A DNA stretch of 64,000 nt from Phallus indusiatus (lineage: Eukaryota; Basidiomycota; Agaricomycetes; Phallales; Phallaceae): NCBI GenBank assembly GCA_027605045.1, contig JAQFWX010000179.1, positions 1 to 64,000 on the forward strand, read 5' to 3'. Under the pieces are notes generated by a model. It did no database searches. It was not told the origin of the DNA and saw nothing but the letters and a program-made list of their open reading frames with translations. Shown piece after piece: positions 41,365 to 49,962 of this stretch. The number at the start of each line of letters is the position of its first letter. Position 1 is the first letter of the stretch. The position numbers were made by a program, and so were the translations under genes.

Positions 41365-41745
41365 TAACCTGTCTCGGCCCTTTTCTAATCAGAAATCGAT
41401 GGCCAACATCATGATCAGCGGATTTTTATGGATGGTGTTCGATCAAACCTTGGTACGTCTAGTTGTATTTAACATGGTGTGTTAGTTGATGTTGGCATAG
41501 GTCTGAATGAAGACGGCAATCCGCAACAGTAGAGAGGGTTCGATAAATAGATCGCGAGGTTTCAATCGCTCGAGCCTCGCGCTCACACGGACCTGATAAC
41601 ATGACCTGAGATGACAGTATCGTCCCTTTCTATAATCCTAAATTCTGTCAATTTCGAAAACAGCGTTCAGTTCTCACGCCAATTGCTCTTCCTACAATTT
41701 CCGTTTACGTCACCTCAACCTGGATGTCCAATGTCTGTCTGTCAA
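41365..41745 (+). pseudogene. Broken inverted duplicate of the 3' end of the kinase-like gene at 32762
   Basis: The plus strand here aligns with the minus strand of about 32620-32970, including sequence past the stop codon. Recognisable coding: NQKSMA then GFLWMVFDQTL (compare NQKSMAIIRGFLWMVSDQSL), a 48-nt intron at 41453-41500, then GLNEDGNPQQ. Two lesions are visible: a one-base deletion just before the intron (GATCAAACCTTG against GACCAAAGCCTTG) and a TAG at 41530-41532 where the intact gene has a Gln codon. Unlike its partner, this intron does contain an in-frame stop (TAA). 3' flanking similarity continues to about 41745 with small indels. Non-functional relic; it is useful as proof that the 48-nt intron is real. 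Confidence 0.75.
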
Positions 41746-41955
41746 GACTTTTTTTCGGAAACCCTGCCTGCTGCTCAACATTTTCCCCCGTTTTCCTGGA
41801 AATTTCCGAATTTGCTGTAAGGGGTGGGTATGCCTTCAAAACCAGATGATCATGCTGACGTTACGAATATCGTCTTTTTACCTTTTTTTGATTCAAATTC
41901 CCAAGTTTTTTTACATTCCTGAGAATGAATATGGACGGTTCTGAAGGCGTAAATA

Positions 41956-42033
41956 TTCGATCCCCATACAGGAAGGCACTTCTTCGATCCTCATGCGGGA
42001 GAAGCACATCCTCGATCCCCATGCAGGAGGAGA
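41956..42033. repeat. Three imperfect direct repeats of 27-28 bp upstream of the esterase
   Basis: Units start at about 41956, 41983 and 42011 with core TTCGATCCYCATRCRGGAR. They lie 60-140 bp before the esterase ATG at 42097, so they could be promoter elements or a decaying minisatellite. Confidence 0.65.
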
Positions 42034-42096
42034 ATGAAATTTAAACGAAAGAGATATAAACAAAAAGCGCAGCTGTGGTTCTAATTACTTGAAATC

Positions 42097-43874
42097 ATGC
42101 TATCGTTTCTGGCGTTGAGTTTCGCTCTTGCATGGTGTAGCTATCCATCTGTCTCCGCGGGTCCCATCCTCGATCTAGGTTATTCCATAATCGAGGGAAC
42201 CGATTTAGGCAATGGGCAAAACCAATTCATAGGCGTGCGATTTGCGGCACCGCCGTTAGGCGAATTGAGGTGGAAAAAACCTGAACCGCCTTTGCGTACT
42301 AGTGGTATCCAGCAAGCGACTACGTTCCAGTCAGTTTGCTTTGGTGTCGATCAGGGATTAGCTGCTGGCTTGAGTGAAGACTGCCTCTTCTTAAATATTT
42401 GGTCGCCGGCGGACGCAAAGCCCGGGGAAAAATTTCCTGTTTTCTTTTGGATTCAAGGGGGTGGATATGAGACGAATGCCAATCCGAACGTAATGCGCCT
42501 TCTTCAACATTTTTCTTGATGTGTCTGAACAAATCCTGCTTTAGACTAATGGATCAGTTCTTGTTACTGCTGCGGATAACAAAATGGTATTCGTCGGTTT
42601 AAACTACCGAGTTGGAGCTTTCGGTTTCCTCAACAGCGAAAAACAACAAAGCAATGGCTTGGATGTCAACGTTGGTCTTTTTGATCAACGTCAAGCTCTG
42701 GAATGGGTCCAGGAGCATATTTCAGCTGTCAGTCGGTAATATCACCCACAAATAGACAGGTATTAACTATTTTTCCAGTTCAATGGAGATCCCAATCAAG
42801 TTACTATTGTTGGTGCGAGTGCTGGTGCCGGTAGTGTCGCCCTGCACTTGATTGCGTTCGGTGGTGCACCAACGAACCTGTTTCACGGTGCTTTTGGAGT
42901 TTCCCCATTCTTCCCAAGTCAATTCCGTGTTACTGAATTGGAATGGCAATTCAATCTCTTCGCGTCTCGTGTCGGGTGTGAAAACGATGCAGACCCCGTA
43001 CAATGTTTGCGTAACCAGAACTCTACAACGCTCCAGTTGGCGAATGCTGGAATGCCATTCCCTGGTCGCACAGACGATGCAGAGTTTCCTTTCATACCAG
43101 CAATTGATGGGAATATTCTTGTGGATTTCCCCTATCGACTCTTTGAAGAGGGGCGGTTCGTTAAGGTGCCAACGGTTTTCGGGTAGGTCAAAATAACCAA
43201 ATCATCCTTGCATTCTTTGATGTTCAAACTAAATAGGGACGATACGGATGAGGGAACGATATTTGTTGCAAACGCGTCATCCGCGGCGGAAATGGCTACC
43301 TTCTTTATGGATCAGTATCCTCAGCTATCCGAAGCTGACACAAACGCAATCAATGAATTATATCCTCTTGTCACTCCGAATCCTTTCCTCAATCATGCCC
43401 CTTTCTTCGCCTCTTTGGAAGCTGCCTATGGCGAAGCAACATTCACCTGCCCAGGCATAACCATGACGACTTTGATATCGCAGTTTAAGCCTGCATTCTT
43501 GTACAGGTGTGGTCTAAAATTGAGTCTCATAGCACCCAGTTCCAATTCCAATCATTTCTAGATTCAATGTTCTTACTGCGGCCGAAATTGCTTCTGGTTT
43601 AGGTGTCTCTCACACCAGTGATCTCAGTTTCGTATTTGCTCCACCAGAGACTTCCCCTATAACCCCAATCCTTCAAGCTTACTACACCAGTTTTGTACGG
43701 ACGTTGAATCCGAATACTCTACCAGTGAAAGGAAGTATCGTATGGCCTCAATTTGACCCTGTCAAGAACGAGAGGATATTGTTCCAAAGCAATTTGACCA
43801 CTGAAACGGTGCCTCAGAGTCAGAGAGATCGTTGTACATTCTGGAAAGGATTGGGGATCAAGATGGAGCAATAA
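42097..43874 (+). CDS. Secreted type-B carboxylesterase / lipase
   Basis: Alpha/beta-hydrolase of the carboxylesterase B family, likely secreted. A signal peptide [21 protein letters not shown] precedes the mature start [29 protein letters not shown] and [12 protein letters not shown] are family signatures. The oxyanion loop is WIQGGGY. An intron joins to [12 protein letters not shown], then [20 protein letters not shown] and a short intron to [13 protein letters not shown], followed by the nucleophile elbow GASAGAGSV with Ala where many relatives have Glu. [10 protein letters not shown] (formed across an intron) carries the acidic part of the triad region. Five exons (introns near 42491, 42727, 43183, 43507); stop at 43872-43874. 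Substrate unknown; fungal relatives hydrolyse lipids, sterol esters or plant esters. Confidence 0.88.
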
Positions 43875-44681
43875 TTTTCTTTTTCTCATCTTTCTCAGGT
43901 TTCAGGTTTCACTATGTTGGAGACTAATGGTGAAATACATATAGCTTATTTTTTCCTTATAGCTGTGTTATCCTTGTTTAAAATGACATACACTTTTCTG
44001 CTCGTAACTGGCTTGAATGACTCTGCCCCTACTTCCTCCAGAAGTCGACGTGACCTAGCACCGCTTAACCTCCTTTATCAGTCAGTAGCGCTCTCAAAAA
44101 CTTCATATAAAGCCGCCCATCTTCGCAACTCTCTTCACCCCGTCTTCTTCACAAACCAGTTCGCTGAAAGTATATCATATCCGCAATACCAAAGGCAAGC
44201 TTTTATAGTCTTCTTTGTATATGCCGGCAATGCTCTTACCAACGCTCCCCCCAATCTCCACTTTGAATGTATTAGGTGTCAGATGGAGACCTAATTCCAG
44301 AACTTGAATATTGATGACCAGTGAACGAAAGGCTAAAATCAGGCAACCCACGCCGAGGCTGACACCATCGCAGTCATTATGATCACACAGCACAGAATCG
44401 AGTGGCTTAATCTTTCAAAATCCGAAACTCGCGCGCAACGGCATCACCACTAGCAGAAAATCGTTTGAGGAGCCAGGGATGTCACTCAGCGAACTTAGGG
44501 GTGATTTATACCTGCAGCTTTAGTGATTGCTTAGGCGCGTGGACCGTGGCTGGTGAATCTCAATCAGCTCATCGGTTCAAACCCGGTCGAAGGTAAACAT
44601 CCCCCGGGGAGCATATACACCGAAAAACGACGTACTTACCAGCTACTCGGAGTCAATAACATATCTGAGCCTCATGACTCT
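43875..44681. other. Intergenic region
   Basis: Contains one 126-codon frame (43914-44294) with no recognisable domain, starting with a hydrophobic run. I do not call it as a gene. The remainder shows nothing clear. Confidence 0.45.
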
Positions 44682-44810
44682 GTTCATGCCCCCGCAGTCC
44701 CACACTGCTATTGTCTTCCACCATCCCAGCTTTCAATTTCTCCCTCTCTGCATTTGCATTTTTTCAAGGTCAAAAAATACGGAGCAAAATACACTTCTAG
44801 TAGGTCATCG
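44682..44810 (+). repeat. Diverged direct repeat, copy 1
   Basis: About 125 bp, from GTTCATG through CCGCAGTCCC and CTTTCAATTTCT to TTCTAGTAGGTCATC. A similar segment lies at 45623-45740, about 0.94 kb downstream, in the same direction with many substitutions. It ends in a polypyrimidine-TAG that serves as the apparent acceptor of the relic exon starting at 44804. Confidence 0.65.
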
Positions 44811-45356
44811 ATTCGTCAACCGACGCGCAGGGCACTCTCACTTTCCTGTTCAAGGAGATGAAGACCAGCAGCGGTGACCCCAGCGAGAGGATCCTTGCCC
44901 TCACCAACAAACACGTCGTCTCCGTCGACATCACCACAGATTACGAGTTTGATGGGTCTAACCCTCAGCACATCCTTGTTTGTGGTGATCACCGTCTCGC
45001 TGGTGCTGTCATCGAGATCGAGGACACCGTCATCACGGGGCTTCGCAACGTCATCAGACTTGCCGGAGAAGTCAAGGACTTGAAGTCCAATTAGGCACGC
45101 TGAAAGAGAACAAGACGGCTCTGAGACTCAAGAAGGTCGCCTTGGACGAGAAGAACGAGGACAATGCCGCTCTCCAGGTCTTCGTCAAAGTCAGCGCGGA
45201 CTGGCAAGACCCAAGCGGCCGCAGGTTTGGTGTCGTTGACTGTGCTCCCCAAGATCTCCGTCAGGGTCGACGACCGCCACTACACTTGTGACATAGCCAC
45301 TATCGCGGTCGATAAGGAGGAGCTCGAAAATTTCGACGCTAATATTATCGATCTAG
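44804..45356 (+). pseudogene. Frameshifted relic of an Agaricomycete protein family
   Basis: From 44804 the frame encodes TFLFKEMKTSSGDPSERILA, LTNKHVVSVD and NPQHILVCGDHRLAGAV, then RLAGEVKDL. At about 45082 one base seems missing, which leads to TAG at 45092-45094. The next frame continues LGTLKENKTALRLKKVALDE. At about 45253 one base seems extra, and coding resumes in the third segment as ISVRVDDRHYTCDIATIAVD up to a GTGCGT donor at 45357. No continuing exon is seen. The LTNKHV motif resembles the His motif of trypsin-like proteases, but that is only a resemblance. The family is known to me as hypothetical proteins of mushrooms, with no assigned function. Coding GC is higher than in the flanks. 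Confidence 0.6.
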
Positions 45357-46128
45357 GTGCGTTCCGTTCTGTTCCCCCCCTTCATTCCAATCTCGCTTTT
45401 AACATTTAACTCTTCAGAAAACTAATTATCGATAGTTTGAATTTGGAGCGAATATTGTGGGTTTTTGGGCCCCTATTTCCCATTCACTTCTCTGTCATTA
45501 TTATGCCTTTAATTTCCCCTGCATCCAAAACACATCGGTACATGTGTCGTGTATTTCTTTTCCCTCGCGCTCGACTCCTTTTGAAAAAATATTAATCTTC
45601 ATTCCGTTACTCAAAATTCCAAGTTCATACACCCGCAGTCCCGCGCCGCCATTATCCTCCGGCTTTCAGTTTCTTCCTCTGAACATTTACATTTTTTGAG
45701 GTCAAAAGACGGAAGAAAATATATTTCTAGTAAGTCATCAACCGATCCTTTAGTATTCTTCCTTTCAATCGGTACTCGAATTTTGGATGAACAAATTCTC
45801 CCGGTCGGCGCCGGGGAAAATCTGTTTACCAGGTGTACATACTCCTGGTGATTTTCATTTTACTTTCATATTGCTCTCATGCGGCCCCCGAGCTGATATT
45901 TAGATTACAGATGTACGGTTTTTCGCTAGCCGTTGCAACGATTCACCCAGAATTTATCATTTTTAATCATGACCAAAATCGACAAACTTGAAAGCCGATC
46001 GCGAACTCGGGTCCTCCTAAAGTGTTATTCCGCCCACCCGCTCGCCACATACAACATCTCGCGGCCAGCCGACTCCTTTACCTGTCGCCACCATCCAATT
46101 AGCACTATATTCAACACAAGCACAAATT
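45357..46128. other. Region between relic and kinase, contains repeat copy 2
   Basis: About 770 bp. 45623-45740 is the second copy of the diverged repeat of 44682-44810 (AAGTTCATACACCCGCAGTC to TTCTAGTAAGTCATC). The rest is presumed 5' region of the kinase gene; no other gene is seen. Confidence 0.5.
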
Positions 46129-47146
46129 ATGTCTGAGAGAATTTACGAGCAAAAGCTCGCTAAAACTAACCAAGATCATCGTTCTTCACGTTACCCCTAC
46201 ACTGGGTATAGAGCACCTGAAATGTCTCTGTGCTTTATTCGCGGTCTCGGTAAGGGAGGCAATGGCACCGTTTATCTTGCCCAAGAGTGCCCTATGAAAG
46301 TGACCAATCTGTCACCTAAGTTATATGCCGTAAAGATCCTCGAGAAAGACATACATCGCATCTCAAGAATTGAGAAAGAAATCAAGCACCATGATCAAGT
46401 GGCTTGTCATCCTAATATCTTGCCGTTGTACGCAGCATGCGAAAACAAGACTTCGGTCTTCCTATTTTGTGAATACATCAGAGGCGGGGATTTTGCCCAT
46501 TTTTTGGCGCAATACGTCGGCTACGCTACCTCGAGAGACGATTCGTCAATAAAGTCGCTGTTCCCACAAATACTCGACGGTGTGGCGCACATGCATAAAC
46601 TAGGCATATATCATGGCGACCTCAAACCGGAAAACATACTTTGCAGGGGAGAGAACCGTCATGTCCGTTTGCTATTAGCCGATTTCGGTATCAGCACCGA
46701 TAGACAGCGTATTAACCACCAAAGTGGTTTTATGAGAGGAACAAGACACTATCTTCCACCAGGCGAGTCTGACCGACGGGATTGTCAATGTTTCTGTTTC
46801 TCCACTTATTCACTTATCGTCTTACTTTATAACTTTAGAATGTTTTATGTTTGGAGGATATGTCCTGCCCCACGCGATCGATGTTTGGTCGTTCGGTATC
46901 ATACTCTACATGGTATGCCTCAGAAGCATCCCTTGGGATCACGCCAGTCCCCGTTCAGATCCTTGCTTTTATTCATTCGCCACGGATTCTAGACGCTTCT
47001 GGTCAAGCCTCCCTCTTTCCTGCTCTGCCAAAGCACTATTCAAGATCATCTGGCAACCAAATCCGGACCGCCGGATAGATATTTATGCTTTCCGTGGCAT
47101 GCTTCAAGATACTATGTCGGAATTCACGACGCACTATCCAAAGTGA
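46129..47146 (+). CDS. Serine/threonine protein kinase (complete kinase domain, Ran1-like pattern)
   Basis: Two exons (46129-46762 and 46839-47146) give 313 residues, almost all kinase domain. Glycine loop GLGKGGNGTVYLA, lysine in YAVKIL, helix-C Glu in IEKEI, catalytic loop GIYHGDLKPENIL (HGD instead of HRD), LLADFGIS and, across the intron, YLPPECF in place of APE. DVWSFGIILY and NPDRRI complete the fold. All catalytic residues are present, so it is probably active. The intron begins GCGAGT and ends TTTAG: a GC-AG intron. Without splicing, the frame would stop near 46992. The compact architecture resembles the Ran1/Ksp1 group of fungal kinases; the exact subfamily is uncertain. It stands beside relics of other kinase genes. 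Confidence 0.78.
46763..46838 (+). other. GC-AG intron in the kinase gene
   Basis: Seventy-six bases, donor CAG|GCGAGT and acceptor CTTTAG. No nearby GT donor restores the kinase frame from LPP to ECFMFGG, so a GC donor is the simplest reading. Confidence 0.65.
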
Positions 47147-48546
47147 ATTGCTCGGCAAGACTCATGCTTCCAGTCGATATTTATCCAGGTTCTCCTTTGA
47201 AGGACTGCTGTAAACACCAAGTGAAGAAGCTGATGGGACCTCCAACGGCGAGGATACCCAAAATCTTTGCGCACCAACAGGCACAACAATTCGGGGCAGC
47301 ACAAAAACCAGTCAAGAACTCGACAACGCCGGATCGCAATACTATCACATCTTTTCTTTAAATCAATGTTCCTCACTTGGTCGATGAGATCCACGAAACT
47401 GGAACAAAACTTTTGCTCTTACTCGACGAAGTTTTAATTAAAATGCTGCTATTTTGTCAGAAGAGGTTCAATGACTCGGAGCTCCTAGAAACTAATTCGA
47501 ACCGCAGCGATTTCAGTTTAGTTTGATTTAGATGGACCCGAAACTTTTTTCGATTTTTTATCTTATTTTCATTTATGCACTGGACTATTAATGCTACTGC
47601 TGCGTTTGTATTTTTATCAAGTTGTTTGTAATTATGATTCCGCCAATACATTGTATTATCTCACAAACATTCAGTACGTCATATGATGATCCTCTACTCT
47701 TGTCAGATCGATGGCGATTATAATTAAAATTAAATCGATGGTGTATAGCATCTAGGTACGGTTAAGTACGGTTACAAGAAAGAATTAGATGGCTGAAGTG
47801 CCACGAGAAACTGATCTACGTTAAACTCGATTTGGGAACAAAACTTGACCAACAATTTAACGAAAATTGAAAGCAACTTACAAGAACTTCGACTTCCAGC
47901 ACCAATTATATTTGGACGGACGCGTAGTTATATGCCGTTACTCAATTATGAGAGGGTTTAATACTTGTCGGGTTTCACTTGAATTAAAGTTATAATTAAA
48001 TCTGTCCTATCATGCAAAATGCTGTGCAGTGTTCAGTGATTGTGAATAGAAACGGCGTAGCAGAACATTTTCTTTGTTGTGATTTCTCACAGACAAAACC
48101 AGATGTTTCAAACTAAATCAGGCATTAAAAAACACCGGTCTTCTGGGTGCCAGATATCATCATTTATTATAGTATGCATGTACGCATTTCCTGTGCACGT
48201 AGAATAATAGTATGAAAATCCAATACCCTTCTCCTAATTGACCTTTGGGCGTTGGAGCATCGAACAACTTCACGGAAACCATGGACAATTTCTTCGGAAA
48301 TGTCAACTGCCGAGAGCCTTTTCGTTTATAGCAGGAATCCTGAATTTGCAATATCCCTGGCTTCTGCCAAACAGAATGAACTCAGCTCATCCTTTGGGTT
48401 TATTTAATAGGCATACCGATAGTGCGTAATCGCACTTCTTTTACAATTGTTTTGTGAACGTTGGCAAGAAGAATACCCACACCGGAGCTTGTCAATCGAT
48501 TCATCCTCATACAAATGTGATTCAAAAGTGCCCACTGCCGGAGCCG
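47147..48546. other. Intergenic region
   Basis: About 1.4 kb, AT-rich in 47400-48000. Short frames at 47143-47394 overlap the kinase 3' end and look like shadows. A 63-codon minus frame at 48160-48351 is not recognised. No repeat or RNA gene seen. Confidence 0.5.
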
Positions 48547-48786
48547 CTACTGAGTACTCAGTCCCACAAGCCACAAAGTCTCACTAGTACTAAAAATATA
48601 GTGGTTAATTTTATAATGGAAACCTAATTCATGACTTACTTTTCTTATCTGCCACCCTGCGATGATTTGCTCACTTCCAGCTCCATTTAGCTGATAGCCT
48701 AAATAAGCTGTATGATATTGAAGAATAAGGCTAGCCATGGCGTCACTAATGTTTAGAACGAGTTCGTTAGCCTCAGTGAAGTTCAT
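48547..48786 (-). CDS. Small hypothetical protein (doubtful)
   Basis: Minus-strand frame starting MNFTEANELVLNISDAMASL and continuing through ...QYHTAYLGYQLNGAGSEQII, AGWQIRK, where a good donor GTAAGT occurs. Skipping about 50 bp to an AG before ACTTTGTGG gives KTLWLVGLSTQ and a stop at 48547. The first exon looks coding (helical, balanced composition), but no family is recognised and an upstream exon is possible. May also be a fragment of a larger decayed gene. Confidence 0.3.
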   Translation of the reverse strand: MNFTEANELVLNISDAMASLILQYHTAYLGYQLNGAGSEQIIAGWQIRKVSHELGFHYKINHYIFSTSETLWLVGLSTQ

Positions 48787-49035
48787 CTCTGAGCCTATCT
48801 TGAAATCATATTAATTGTTATTATCTAAAACCGATAACTGTGGTAGTATTCTGTGACAATTGAAGAATACAGCCTTTGTCTTTCATACTCTATACCCCGG
48901 CGACAGCGTATCTAGCCGGCTGTTCCGCGATTTTTGAAGGAGGGCCTATCAGATACTTGGTAGTCTGATATCGTATTGAACAAAGTGGGACACTTTACAT
49001 ACATATGTATTATGATAACACTGGGAAAATAAAAT

Positions 49036-49962
49036 TCAAAAATGGGTTTTCGGCCTTTCTTGCTTTATACCATCAACCCATACATCCACTTTTTCATCAT
49101 AAAAAGCAACCAAGCCCCTTATTGGAACGCATTCAAGTGTGGTATTTGGATACCACCATACAATATTTTCAACTAAACCGGATGGCGTCTTCACATGATA
49201 ATAACTAGCTTCACCCTACGTTTCCAGATGTAACGTTCACCTTTAACAAAAGCACACTAAATCAGCATACCTTATACGGGCACAGCGTCTTAAGAGTTGA
49301 CTCCTGAAACAGATCCAAGCGGCAGTCAGTTTTCGAGATATAGGTGCGCGTAGGTAAGGTCGTTTCAAACAGAAGATGAGGAGACTTCGTGTTGGCCACC
49401 TCCACACCATTAACTTCGACTCTGACATGGCGTGAAGAACGAAGGATATCTACACGCTAAACAAAAAGAAACGGTAGTAAGAAGCCGTTGAACTGCTATT
49501 TGGATTAAAAAGGTGACAATAACCTTGTAGGGATCTTTAGGGTGAACGATAATCTGCTCGTCTTCTTCAAACCACATATCCACTTTATCAAATTTAATCG
49601 TAAAAAGCCCCGATAATGGTCCCTTGTGATGAAGGGTTACGACCTGCTGAGGCTCCGTATTCTGTGTCTCCACGGGCAAAGTCAGGTCGAAAATCGTAAC
49701 ATCCTCGTTCCCCAGCTGGGTCAACTTCAAGCACTTTCTGGGCAGCTCACTTTCGGGAAAGTAATAAAAGGGATAGCGTTCATGGAGCCAACTAGTTGAA
49801 ACGGGTTCGTCTTCTGTTTATCAGACATTATCAAAGGAAGCAGATAACTCACACAAGCTTTGCGTTCCTTGAATCCACTAAAAACGCCCCTGCGTGTAGT
49901 ACTCTAATCCTTTTAGGACTGTCTTCAATATGAGGAATGGGGAAGAATGCTTTGAAGGACAT
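49036..49962 (-). CDS. DUF427 domain protein
   Basis: Starts MSFKAFFPIPHIEDSPKRIR at 49962 and reads through four introns to KTHF and a stop at 49036-49038, about 247 residues. First exon continues VLHAGAFLVDSRNAKLV, then WLHERYPFYYFPESELP. The core includes LTIKFDKVDMWFEEDE-like sequence (FTIKFDKVDMWFEEDEQ), RVDILRSSRHVRVEVNGVEV and ANTKSPHLLFETTLPTRTYI, then GEASYYHVKTPSG and WWYPNTTLECVPIRGLVAFY, which is the diagnostic DUF427 region ending YDEKVDVWVDG. The family is widespread in bacteria and fungi with no assigned reaction. Here the protein has one full domain preceded by a partial repeat-like N-terminus, as is usual for fungal members. Confidence 0.85.

Noticed and set aside
44553..44610. 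Possible tRNA: GGTTCAAACCC resembles a B box and forms a T-arm-like stem.
   Set aside because: No matching acceptor stem, D-arm or anticodon arm can be built upstream; the 3' strand has no 5' partner at the right distance.
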